DNA of 64,000 nucleotides. Origin: Gamsiella multidivaricata. Lineage: Eukaryota > Mortierellomycota > Mortierellomycetes > Mortierellales > Mortierellaceae. Shown in pieces: positions 14,454 through 25,521 of the stretch. Position numbers and translations under genes: made by a program. Under the pieces are notes generated by a model. That model saw nothing but the letters and a program-made list of their open reading frames with translations. It was not told where the DNA came from and ran no database searches. The stretch lies in the NCBI RefSeq assembly GCF_025024155.1, contig NW_026251761.1, positions 1-64,000 of the forward strand, read 5' to 3'. Position 1 is the first letter of the stretch; the number at the start of each line of letters is the position of its first letter.

Positions 14454-15513
14454 ATGTTCCAAAGAGTTGTACAGCTGCAAGTGCGGAGAGGGTTTTCAAC
14501 AGCGAAGCCCGCAAGGCCGTTCCAAGTAGCCATTGACGGCCCTGCAGCCTCTGGAAAGAGTAAGCCGCTGTCGCTGCCACATGCTACAGACGCGTTGATT
14601 CACTGCTTGGACTATTTTTTCATGCATCCCTTTTTATAAACCCATTTGAATGCTAGGCACAACTGCTAAAATGGTTGCCCAGCGACTTGGATTCGACTAC
14701 ATTGACACAGGAGCGTTTTACAGATGTGTATGGGCGACCACCGGTTTTATCTAAACACTCGTGTTATCACCATTGACGTTATCTGGCAAAAACAAAGTAT
14801 ACATGTATTCATGAAAGCAAAGCATGCACCCTACTGAACATTAGATCACCTTGGCCGCACTTTCGAAGGGCATTGATCCATCCAACCCCGCCAACGCTGA
14901 AAAAATCTCAAGCATTGCAGAACAGTCCAGGATTGCGCTGCAGACTGTTTTCGTGAATGTATCGATGGGCAACACAGCCATGCTCTCAGGAAAGGCTCCG
15001 TTACCTGCGACACGCGTCATTCTCGATTCAAAGGATGTATCTTCAGAGATTAGGACTGGAAACGTCTCCAGACATGTCTCCACTGTGGCGGCTATCGGGA
15101 AAGTTAGAGAGGCTGTGCTGCAAAAGGTCCGGGCTATCGGGGCCAGAGAAGATCTTGATCAGGTTTCATCTGCTGCTGCCAGTGCTGGAGGTCTAGTCAT
15201 GGATGGCAGAGACATTGGAACTGTCGTATTGCCCCATGCAGATCTTAAAGTATTCCTCGTGGCCGATAGTCGCGTACGTGCCGAGCGCCGGTTACAGGAG
15301 CTTATCAGGAATGGGGCAGATACATCAGCGCTAGAAATGAAGGTCGAGGATGTGCAAAAGGATCTGGAAAGGCGAGATGAGCTGGATCGAACCCGGGATG
15401 TATCCCCACTGAAAAAGGCAGAGGATGCCATGGAGCTCGATACTTCTGACCTCACCATTGAGGATCAAGTGGATATAATTGTGCAGGAGGTTGACCGCCG
15501 GCGAACAGCCTAG
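14454..15513 (+). CDS. Bacterial-type cytidylate kinase with probable mitochondrial leader
   Basis: (d)CMP kinase of the bacterial Cmk family, transferring phosphate from ATP to CMP or dCMP. Three exons (14454-14559, 14657-14727, 14845-15513) give 281 residues. The P-loop IDGPAASGKSTTAKM is split by intron 1. GFDYIDTGAFYR, DGRDIGTVVLP and RRDELDRTRDVSPLKKAEDA are family hallmarks. The first about 22 residues (MFQRVVQLQVRRGFSTAKPA) look like a mitochondrial presequence with a cleavage-like RGFST. Typical fungal UMP/CMP kinase belongs to the adenylate kinase-like family, so this long bacterial-type enzyme is a separate, probably organellar, source of CDP. Confidence 0.88.
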
Positions 15514-15564
15514 GTACAGTAGCAGGTGGACAATACATATTTGACCATTTGGGACGTATGCGAC

Positions 15565-15586
15565 TTTTTTTTTTTTTTTTTTTTTT
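15565..15586. repeat. Poly(T) tract of 22 bases
   Basis: An uninterrupted run of T about 50 bp downstream of the cytidylate kinase stop and just outside the mariner remnant. It may be the poly(A) end of an inserted element on the - strand or simply a slippage-prone tract. Confidence 0.9.
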
Positions 15587-15594
15587 GAACATTG

Positions 15595-16620
15595 TTACAG
15601 AAGAATAAAGGTTCCATGAGTCAAGATCAGAGCCACGGTCGAAGCTTGAGTACTGCACTTTGCATGCTTTTTCTTGACCCTATGAACTGCTTGAAGTCTC
15701 CTAGACATGCTTTTGATAAAAGATCGCGGTAAAATTCGACAGGAATCTTTTGTCACTCCGTCAAGGTTCACTCGAATAACTTCTTGTAGCTTTGTGGAGG
15801 TGCAGGATGCTTTCCGAGTTGGACCTTGAGGCATATTCACATATGCTCGATTGGACTGGGATCTGGAGACTGCGCTAGCCAGTAGAGAAGCCTTCTTTTG
15901 GTATCCGTCATGTCAATCGACTTCATGTAGGCTCTTGTAACCTTAGCTGTGCTTGGGATCATCATCATACCGAATGATGAACTTCTCCTTTGCCCGGCCC
16001 TATTCCTCGATGAACATCTGCAAATTCTCCTGGCGTATCCGGATGTACCGTTGTGAACCCATAGTCTCATCAATCCGTGGCGATACAACCTGATCCGCGC
16101 CACGACATACAGGACCATATCATAGCGCTCCCACCGCCAAACTTCACTGTTCCTTGCACTGAGCGCGTCGTTATCCTCCCTGGCGCATCATCCAGGGTCC
16201 AGTGGAGTCCATCAACAGACCCCATTAACCTTGCACGCGTCCGGTTACACCACCACTGCCCAATCTTCCACAGTCCGCTCTCTGTACTTTTATGACAAGT
16301 TGTAGTCGGTCGTTAATGTATCGTCCTTTGAGCACTGGTCGTTTTATAGCTTTTTCCATTATCAGTCCTACCTCCCTTAGTCGTCGTCTAATTGTTTTAA
16401 CGGATACAGACCGTTGGAGTAGCTGATTCATATCAACTATACTGGTGAGAATCCCACGTTTCAGGTTACGTTTGAGATACCGCCCTGTCTCGCCTGCAAT
16501 CTCCCTGAGGTGGCCACGCCTGGATGGGGGCATGTTTTCTTTGTGCTTTGAGCATATTCTGCTTCCGGTAGCAGGAGACATCATGAGTCATTGATCGACT
16601 TCACGAGTAGAAACACTCTC
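15595..16620 (-). pseudogene. Tc1/mariner-type transposase remnant
   Basis: Reading on the - strand, a helix-turn-helix-like region containing SVKTIRRRLREVGL and KAIKRPVLKGRYINDRL (about 16300-16480) is followed by DDE-domain pieces. These are a DDDPKHS motif near 15960-15975 in one frame, then TAKVTRAYMKSID and WLAQSPDPSPIEHM (about 15840-15945) in another. That order is the Tc1/mariner DDE domain, whose signature AQSPDLNPIEH is nearly intact. At least one frameshift splits the second catalytic Asp from what follows, and stops interrupt the rest, so it cannot encode an active enzyme. I could not delimit terminal inverted repeats. Confidence 0.75.
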
Positions 16621-17239
16621 TGCCATCAGTTTGGTAGCGCCATTGACTTCCACTTGAGGTTACGGCTCCATATTTGATACGGAGGTAAAGGGATATCGGT
16701 TGAAGAGAATGGATAGCAAAGAAGTAAGGTGGACTTTATGAATCGAGCTACCGCTAATCTTGCGCAGGGCACCAGAAATGCCTCAATGACACCTCTTACA
16801 AAAAAGAATCAGAAAACGATGCAAATAGGCTGTAACACTATAGATTTATTATCGAAACCACAAGATATTGGTATGCGAGGTATGGTGGAGATTGAGTGCA
16901 TGAAGGTCGAGCAATTCAAAAAAAGCAGACAAGGTTGCCGAATATTGAAACCATTTTTGAGCGGATTAAGGAGACAAAACCTTTTGAGGATGTTGAAATG
17001 TTGAACAACCGCAATATAATACGCTTGTGTGGTTTGACAGCAATTGAAAGCAAGTAAGGTGCTGGTAATAGAGATCATACAGAAAAATGAAAAAAGTGGG
17101 AATAGCGCTTATAGCGATGAAGCTCTTTACTCTCAAGTCATTTAGCCGTGAACGAAGTAGATGAGTGTCTAGCACTAGTTTCGTTGTGGGTTGATGAAAT
17201 GGAGAGAGGATTGAAGATATAAAAATGTGTGATGTCTAC
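16621..17239. other. AT-rich region without recognised gene
   Basis: About 620 bp between the mariner remnant and the 3' end of the ion-channel-like gene. Open frames of up to about 90 codons exist on both strands, but neither composition nor motifs suggest a protein. It may be older transposon debris. Confidence 0.4.
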
Positions 17240-20200
17240 TTATCGATCCGTTCGATCTTCACGACTCTGACCTCCTTCTTTTGCATGTATAGCCGTGTAG
17301 TCCTCCACCTCCTTTGTAGAAGCAGTGTAGTAGATCTCTTTTGGGAACCAGCCATATGCTTCTCGGAAACCTACGATATCATATGGGATATATGTCCAAG
17401 TATTATATTGGTGAGAAGCCCATTTTGCAAACTGAATCGACTCATTCTTACTATGCCAAGTCAAACTTTGCATCCCGCTAATTTGAGGCAATGTTTTCAA
17501 TATCTTGCATAGCAGAAAAGTAAAAAAATAACGGTGGTCCTTGGAAGTGAATGGAGGCATAGCATAAAACGTATGAATATGTCATTTGCTATTGTTTGCT
17601 TACCAGGAATTTCATACGACAGATTCTCTGCATGCTCGATGAATCGCAAGCGATTTTGGATCCACTCCTGGCGCCATGTGATATCGCCGTCATTGAATGC
17701 GACATTGATTAAGGCTAGTTGCATCGTCAGTGGAAGGATGTGTTAGTGCGGGGAGAGATGTATGCTCACCAGAACAAGCGCCCTTAGTTGCAACACGAAA
17801 GCGTTCATATCTAGATAAAACTGTAGCAGGGATTTCCGCTATATTTTCATCTTTGTACCTATAAGAACGTTCAACATCAGGATGACCGTGAAGAAAAAGA
17901 ACAAGATCATCATCGTCAGAAATGGCCAGTTGTCGGATTCCAGCTCGTCACTGACAGAGTCATATCGACCACCCTAAAGTAATACACAACAGGAACAGAA
18001 CGAAAACAATGTTAGCCCTGTTTTTCATAATGAAACGATATTCAGATATTGGAAGCATGTTTTGTTATACATGCCGCAATCACTCTTTCCTCAAAGGCTG
18101 GCTTGCTTTACACACGCTCTCAGCCCACATTGCACTTACGATAATAAAAATCGTGGTTGAGACCGCCTTGTAGAAATGTAATGGGAACTTTGCTTCGGTT
18201 CCTGTTCCTGCTTCCATTCCGACTTCTGTGGTATCACTACCTTCGCAACTCTCAAACGGGCAGGAGCGAAGGAGATGCAAAATGGCGATGGAGAACGCCA
18301 TGATTCCTCCTGCAAAGATAATAAAGAATATCCTGATCTTGATAAAGATGCTAATAATAATTGTCACGAACTTGCACACGCTCTTGTTCACTCGCAACTC
18401 GAACAACTACAACACATGTAGTAAAATAGTTGCCATCCCAAAGAAGTGATAGTAGATGAATCCAGAAAAGCAGTGGAGGAGGACAAGGCTTTGTTAAGAA
18501 CATCGCGAAGTTACTTTTCAGATGTGATACAGGATACAACTTATTCAACTTACGAAATGTAATGCAGCAAGTAGCACTGAGAAGCTGAAAAGCCCCACAT
18601 GGCCGTCCTGAGGGGTCATGCCTGTGATTTTCTTAAAGTGAATGAGGACTTGGTTGATGCTCCCTGCCAAGGGTAACGCGAACACTGCCAGATCAACAGC
18701 GTTGTAAATCGACCTATAAAGTTGAGTAACCCAAATGTCATACAACATATCCGTATTAAGCCAATGCATGTTTCTGCCAGGAATTCGATGAGCAAAGCAC
18801 AGACGAGAGAGAAAAGCGCGCGTCAAGCGGCACATTTGGAGATGAAGAGAAGTGATGTACAGTTCGGAGACTTACGAGACATATCGTCGCCTTCCTCGAG
18901 AGAATTGTATCGCTTCAAACCACAGAAACATGCCTGAGAAAGCCATGATGGCGATACAAGGCCCCGCAAGGGATGCATGGTGGTCGCCGTAGACTTGAAA
19001 CAAAGCTACGAAAAATACCAGCAGGTAGAATACGCATTGCGAAAGAAATCGCACCATCCAGTACATGTATCCAAGAGTGTTCCTAAAAATAAGGATATAC
19101 AAGATAAATTACTCGTCAATGTAAAGTTTGCTACGGGGAGCCGTACTGACCGGGCCGGAAGAGGCAGCAGAGGGAGCAGGTAGAAAGAGCATATAGAACA
19201 GCGCAAAAAGGCGATGATTACCATTTGTATTCGACTAGGGCAGCGATCATTGGTTGGTCGAGCATCTCCAGTGAGAAATCATGACACTTGACTGTCTCCG
19301 TGCTCCTCAGCTTGAACTTACTCAGCATCATATAGGCCAATGCGCGGACCCAGAATATCGGTTCTCCACGTGCTTGTTGCGCTTTAGGCGCCGTTCCAGA
19401 AGGAGAGCCTTCTTTCATAGACCACAGAAACTCGAATGGCGCCACGAACAGGTTCTGGGTAAATTCATCATACTCAGGAATATGGCGCGAGGTGCTGGAC
19501 TGTTGAAGGATCGGGTTCTTGCAGTCAAGAAGTGAACGAGAGACAGGCCTCCAAAATCGCCACCGGAACTCTGGCGGGTGGGCAATGACGTGATGGCTGA
19601 GGATGAACGAGCGCGACTTGAATGGGACAAAAGCCAGTCTCCGTAGGATAAGCAGCGCGAGATCTGAGTGTCGGTGCCTTAGATCGACCAAAGCGCCAAA
19701 ACAGTCCATAATCGGGATAAGGTATAGGGTATCTTGTGCGGTCCGGGCCTGGGCGATACAATAATAGATGAAGATCTTGGCAAGAACCATTGCCTGTGGT
19801 GCTTTCCGGGCTTTCTGCACAAGTATCTTAACCGGATTGAACTGCTGAATGGTCTTGCGTACAGGGATCCATTGGTTGAAGCGGCAATTGATCAACGCGC
19901 ATGTGAGTTGCTCGATCGCGGCGCGATCCTTTCCACTCCACTGTTTGATAAGATAGCCCATTATGCTTTTAGACAGATTGTCTGGATCCGGGTAGGTATT
20001 GATATAGGAGCTGAGATAGCGTAGAATGGCCTGTTGAAGAAATTCGTCTGCAGTCCTGAACATCAGGATGAGCTGATTAACTCCATCTTCGAACTCGGCT
20101 ATTCTTCCCTGGCAAAACGCCTGTTGAGTGTCAGACAGACGCAAGATATCGTCGAGCGGTAAATGGGTATACATGCCCAATATTAAAGGAGGCTGTGACC

Positions 20201-21949
20201 ACAACAGGAGCAGATTAAAGTCCCCTCCTAGGGTCGTCGGCAGACTCCATACCATGATGGACAGAAGTCCTACAATAAGTAGCCGTGAACCGCCATCTAG
20301 AAAATCCACATCCAGCATCCATGTTCCGCCTTCGCCAACTTCAGCTGAGGGAATGATAACGACATTGCGCAACATTCCATTCTTGTCCCTGACGACTACA
20401 GCCACGGATTCGCCTTGTCCGCTGAGCCCTGAGCGTATCTCAACCTTGAAATACAACCCTGAAGATGCAGTGATTTCCTTGGATTGATTCTTGAATCGAC
20501 TCGAGTTGTCTTGACACCGATTACTGTATGAAACCCTGGACTGAGGATACGATGTGATAGCATGATCCTGTAGTTGGATAAGTTCGAACAATGAACCATG
20601 GGTAGTATAGAAGTAAGAGTTGCATCCTGAATGTGGCTGGGACACGTAAGTGCAAAGTTCTGAACCAGAAAAGACGCCGATCACCGAAAATGTGGTGGCA
20701 TCCAGAATATACGCGAGACGCGCTTGGCCGCGTTCACGATAGATACCATCGTAGTGGACTAAAATCTGTGTGTCGCCGCAAACGAATTGAAGGTTGGTAA
20801 TATTGGCGTACTCCACAGGAGCTAGCCAATACCTAAGAAGGTCGCCCGTCGATGTCTGGTGTATCGTTATATACCCGTGCACGGCGATCGCCATAATGGA
20901 GGAATCGCTTGAAAGGCTGACCCCGGAAATCTGCACGTTCTCGCCATGGCTCGGCTCCCGATCCTGCGTAAAGGCTGACACTAATGATACCTGCAACCCA
21001 TCCTTGATGTCCCACACCGAGGCGAAGCCTACATCACCACCAACCCGAGTAAAGTATCTGCCTCGAAGACTTTGTAACAGCATTTTGGACTGATATTCTG
21101 TATCGAAGTCACGATTCCGTGTTGGCCCATATAGCGGTATTGTGAGCAGCTGGATCCACTTGCCAAAGGCCCTATAGACCAGGACCGAGAGGCAGTCGCA
21201 TGCAACAAAGATCTCGTCCTGAACATTTTGATTTTCTGTAGTTGGGATGTGGAACCTGCCAAATGCGAACATTTCCTTGAGAGACGCGCAATACTGAAGG
21301 TTGCAAGAGGGCTGCAGGTCGAGTGGCCTTGAAGAGGGTCGACATTCGGCAGAGTAGTTGTAGACTGCGAACTGACTGGGAGCATGCCAAAACTGCTCAC
21401 CGAGCGGATTGACCTTGGATACATCTGTCAAAGCTACTTGTGTTCCATCCCATGAAACAGAGACCATGGCAGTCCAACCAAAATCTTTACTCGTCCTTTC
21501 CATGGAGAAGGCTGTCGTAGCACAGTGCCTGGGGCGAATGGAGCCTTGATCTGACTGTCGCTCCTCTTCTGCGCCAGAAGAAGAAGTCCCGATGAAAGCC
21601 TTAGTAGCTGTAACGTCCCAAAGATCCAGGATCACGCGCTTGTCAGTCGATGACAGAGTGGCTATATAATTTCCGTCTCCAGAGACCGCATGATGAAGGA
21701 ACCGTATCGGTCCCTCTTCAGGTTCATCGTCCAAAAGATTATGCTCATGCCTGAGATCCGTCGACCAAACAAAGGGTCGATGTACACTAAGAGGAGAATC
21801 TGTTCGCGAGAACAAAATGATTGAAGGTTAGCGGCCTGTGTATTTATTCTCGATTATTGTAAGGGATCAATACACATGGATAAAGCCTCACCAGCGCCAA
21901 AGCCATCACCAGCGCCAAAGTCCTCGGATAGAGATGCTCGAAGCTCCAT
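17240..21949 (-). CDS. Large membrane protein: beta-propeller-like N-terminus plus ion-channel-like C-terminus
   Basis: Eight exons join in frame to 1208 residues: 21892-21949, 19222-21799, 18876-19082, 18554-18713, 18140-18406, 17859-17973, 17604-17714 and 17240-17370. The first about 560 residues have WD-like repeats (GNYIATLSSTDKRVILDLWDV, ASVWDIKDG, SISSDSS-type strands), then an all-helical region. From about residue 900 there are several membrane segments (YWMVRFLSQCVFYLLVFFVALF, CIAIMAFSGMFLWFEAI, VTIIISIFIKIRIFFIIFAGGI). The last one, FFFFTVILMLNVLIALINVAF, followed by a charged helix, is like S6 and the post-S6 helix of TRP/voltage-type channels. A channel or membrane sensor is inferred; ion and ligand are unknown. 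Confidence 0.75.
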
Positions 21950-22276
21950 AAAGTACAGTTCTAGATATCCTGGATTAAGAACTAGTGAACCTGCGCGCGA
22001 TTTGCGGATTTCCATCGTTATTGCTACATTTTTCCTATGTTTCCTCTTTTCTACTTGCAGGTGCAGTTTCCATTCTGAAACTAATGATCCGGGTTTGCCT
22101 ATCAGAGAAAAACACGGTTGTAAGAGGAATGAGAAAACTTGCCATCGAGTGTCGCCATAAAAACAAAAGGCTACAGCCAGCAGTGCCATACGCATCGATT
22201 TGAGTTGCGAATTTGGGAAAACCTATAGTAATACGAGAAGGAGCTTCCCAGCGCTAGTCAGTATGTACAGGATACG

Positions 22277-22830
22277 CGAGTACCTAACAGATAGGGTAAA
22301 CCCCCGCAATGCAATGACTTGCCTCGCTATGCTCTGCGTTGATAAAGAATGCCAGCGAATCAATGCTGTCAAGATTAAGACTTTTGGTGGAGATCCCAAG
22401 GATGACGTTGTAAAGCCCTGGGCCGTAGTCATCTATATTAACTTCCCACACCTAGTAGTGCAGATGGCATAAAGACAGTTAATAAAACTGCGCTGCATTT
22501 GAGCGTAGCACCACTTGTAAAAGGGAGCGTTACTCCCCGACACTTACAGTTGGGAACGCATCCGATGCGTCAATTTTCACACCTGGATAGAATCTAGGTA
22601 TGATATACGAGAGTACACGGATGATATGTTAGCTGACGGGGTATTGGAAGAGTATAGATCAATCTCGCAACACAGGCATCAGTTTGGTCTCACGTTTTTG
22701 AACACTTAAAAGTGGGTTTAGACGGGTCAAGTATGAAGGACTCTTCTGGAGACATGCAATCGCTGTCCTTGCAGAAGTACCACTTTGTTGCTATTGGTGA
22801 AGAGCCATGGGCTAGTTGTCGTGATCAGGG
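22277..22830 (-). CDS. Fragment of an unrecognised gene (C-terminal part?)
   Basis: Three pieces join in phase on the - strand: about 22689-22830 (TKWYFCKDSD...FKCSKT), 22556-22601 (FYPGVKIDASDAFPT, followed by GTAAGT) and 22277-22451 (VWEVNIDDYGPGLYNVILGIST...). The last ends at a TAG after GVYPIC. Splice signals are good and the peptide looks natural, but no start or upstream exon was found and I do not know the family. It lies about 330 bp upstream of the channel-like gene on the same strand. It may be a decayed gene or a real gene whose first exons I missed. Confidence 0.45.
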
Positions 22831-22865
22831 GCAACTCCTCACACAACCCAGCAAATTACAGACAC

Positions 22866-23654
22866 CTAGTATGGCTGTGTACCTGTATAGGAGGATGAAA
22901 TCAAGCTGTCTGCTCTGACTGGGATTCGTGTCATCGCTGCCAGAAGGCTGCTGCTGCTGCCGTTACGGTTCTCACTACTGTTCGTGGGATCGTAAGCATC
23001 GCCACCGATAACACCTGCGCGAGCAGTGACAGCACTGTTCAGAGTGAAGTCAAGCTGAGTGCCATTCTGACTGCTAGCCTCTTGCAGTCTATTGTTGCCT
23101 GCGTTGGAACAGGTACCGGAATTTTCTGGTATGCTTACGGTACAGTGGTCCGTACCGACGCTACTGAATGGAAAGATGTTCATCTTATAGGCCCACAATG
23201 TCAGTTGCCAGCTGAGGAAGTTGCGAACATTCAAAATGTCTAGAATCAGGGAAGAGCTGATAATGGCGGCAATTGGGAGTATGTAGAAAGAGTGAAGAAG
23301 AGAAGGCAGAAGAAGAACGAGGCAACGTATGCAGAAGCTGAAGGCAATAGCAAAAGGCGAAGCATTTTCTAAAAAAAAAAAAAAAAAAGGCGAAGTATTT
23401 CCAAAAGCTGCTACGCCCCTGTGCGTCATGCGCTGCGAATGAATGGAAGGATGAGCAAGAATACAATGATGCCTTATCATTCCTCTAGTTGAATCAAGCT
23501 CATATTTCAACAGCATTGTTTTGTAGCGGTCCTTGAGACCATGTTGAGTATGCGATTGAAGGGCGGTGATCGAGCAAATGTATAAGATATCAACAGCAAT
23601 GGGGGGCGCAATGTATGAATGGATGTGTGAAAAAGAGGGAAAACTCATTTGCAC
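22866..23654 (-). CDS. Candidate membrane-protein open frame, unrecognised
   Basis: An open frame of 262 codons with hydrophobic stretches (FSFCIRCLVLLLPSLLHSFYIL, AAIISSSLILDILNV) and a hydrophilic Ser/Asn/Gly-rich C-terminal part. The length is unusual for this AT-mixed region. However, an 18-base A run (23371-23388) reads as six Phe inside the frame, suggesting that an intron or noncoding DNA is being read through. The flanks (AVDILYICSITALQSHTQHGLKDRYK and WQLTLWAYKMNIFPFSS) look more protein-like and could be two exons. Function unknown; it may be remnant sequence. Confidence 0.35.
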   Translation of the reverse strand: MQMSFPSFSHIHSYIAPPIAVDILYICSITALQSHTQHGLKDRYKTMLLKYELDSTRGMIRHHCILAHPSIHSQRMTHRGVAAFGNTSPFFFFFLENASPFAIAFSFCIRCLVLLLPSLLHSFYILPIAAIISSSLILDILNVRNFLSWQLTLWAYKMNIFPFSSVGTDHCTVSIPENSGTCSNAGNNRLQEASSQNGTQLDFTLNSAVTARAGVIGGDAYDPTNSSENRNGSSSSLLAAMTRIPVRADSLISSSYTGTQPY

Positions 23655-24009
23655 ATTTTGTTATGATAGGCTTTTGTACTTGTCGACTGGTGTCTATCGA
23701 TGGGAATAGTTGCAGCCAGTACTTCGACCTTGACGCGCCAGATAGCCTTCAACACGCGTCTATCGTTTAAGGCTGGTGGCAATTGACACATGGCGAATTG
23801 ACCCAATTCGAATTTAAAATCGAAGACTCTACTCGTTACTGACCCACTTCAATTCGCACACGCATTGCGCGCCCATGGTCAGGGTATCGCCAACTGTTTT
23901 TCCCCCTGAATTATTTTTTCCCCACCACTCAACATCTATATCCTCAACCCTCTCCTCTCATGTCCTTTAGCTCACAAAATAATAATAATAATCAAGTATT
24001 CTGCACATA

Positions 24010-25241
24010 ATGCCAAGGGAATGGCCTACGGAAAGAGATCGTCTCATCCGGCGGTGTCTACGAGGCTTCCTACTGACTGCGTTGACGGGGCACCAATATC
24101 CCGATAGTATGCCAGCCGAAACCAAGCAACTTATGCTGAGGACATATTGCTCTATCGCATTGCGAGTCAGCCAGACACGATACCTTCCGACATAAGGGAT
24201 AGGGTGCTTACACTCTATAGTTCGCAACACTTCAAGGGTTGTCTTCGATTGACGCCAACGCAATTTACTCGGTTAGAGGAAACGATCGAAGGCAGTAGGT
24301 ATTTCCAGAGCAAAAACGAAAGCATGCCCCAAATGAGTGTCGAGGTTCAAGTCAAGGTCGCGCTAATTCGGCTCGCAACGTCTGGAGTGTCCATTCCCCA
24401 TATCGCTCTCTTTTAGGCGTTAGCCGAGATCGGTTCACAACTATACTTGGCGGTGCATCCGTGCGATCAAGGAACTGGCGCCTTGATACATAATCTGGCC
24501 GGATGACGGCACAAAGGCTGACATTAGACAGTGGTTTTGAAAGGAAAAGGGGTTCTCGAACGCGATCGGAGCTGTCAATGGAGTGCTATTCTCCTTCCAG
24601 GCGGCTCCCACATACGACACCAACTCTTGCAACACTGGAAAATGCGAGTATGCAATGGGTGCTACAGGACTCGCCGACCACCACAACATCTTTATTTACT
24701 TCTCGACCGGCTACGTTGGATCGATGCATGACCCGCAGGCATACAAGCTTACTTGAGTAAGGAAATCTACTTTCAGGGCATGGACTACCTCCTTGCTGAT
24801 GCTGCCTACGCATTGAGTCCCACTGTGATACCCCGATACAAGAATGCCACTGGCGACCAATTACCATTCAATACTCATCATGGCCGCGCTCGCGTAGTAA
24901 TAGAAAACGCTTTTGGCATACTCAAAGCTAGGTTTCCATCTCTGAGAAGCTTACCGGCCAAGATCCGCAAGAGGTCGCATGTGAGAAGGACAGTCAGGTG
25001 GATTCTTGCGTGCGTTGTCCAACATAACTTCTTGCGAATAGATGGAGAAGATATGTTCAATGGCTTCGATAACGATGGTCTTTATGGTCATGGCGCTGAG
25101 CAGGGAGTCAACCCTGTGCAGGAGGATGAGGAGAGAGGGGAGGAGGAGAACGAAGACGCGGCGATAGCTAGACGCGAGGGACAGCTGGGAGCAGAGAGAA
25201 GAGATGAATTGAAAGCGCGGGTTTTACAACTTTATGCGTAG
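24010..25241 (+). pseudogene. PIF/Harbinger (HARBI1-like) transposase, frameshifted
   Basis: Pieces of a Harbinger DDE nuclease lie in order but in different frames. They are MPREWPTERDRLIRRC (24010-24130), LLYRIASQPDTIPSDIRD and EVQVKVALIRLATSG (about 24140-24415), IGAVNGVLFSF and GYVGSMHDPQAY (about 24560-24752), then GMDYLLADAAYALSP and RARVVIENAFGILKARFPSL (24753-25241). The three catalytic acids can be placed as Asp in SMHDPQAY, Asp in LLADAAY and Glu in VIENAFGILK. Frame changes near 24130, near 24415 and at about 24752 make it a pseudogene unless very odd splicing occurs. The last 160 codons are intact with an acidic tail. Confidence 0.8.
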
Positions 25242-25315
25242 GAACAGCAATATCGATTAAAGATCTATCCACCAGCAGAAACTCAGTGTGCATTGTGTTC
25301 CTGGGCTCCTTCACG

Positions 25316-25521
25316 CGGTTTCAAGGGCGCCAGTTCGTTTGCATCCTGGTATTCTCTTTTATCAATAGATCATTTCTTTCCTCTAATTGCTGGCGCCTGG
25401 TTCCTACCGCCCTGGCTATTTCTTTGATTTCCTGCTTCTCAGCCCTGATTGCCTCCCTGTCGCGATCGAGAGACTCCCTGTCCTTTACCCTGCGGCGATC
25501 TGAGTTGGAGGTGTGTCTTTA
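25316..25521 (-). pseudogene. Coiled-coil fragment, possible second Harbinger protein
   Basis: On the - strand this stretch reads as a charged helix (DRESLDRDREAIRAEKQEIK, then QQLEERNDLLIKENTRMQ) ending at a stop. PIF/Harbinger elements usually carry a second, often opposite-strand, gene for a Myb/SANT-like protein, and such proteins often end in this kind of coiled coil. Position just downstream of the transposase fits. The upstream DNA-binding part was not found, so it is probably a remnant. Confidence 0.5.
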
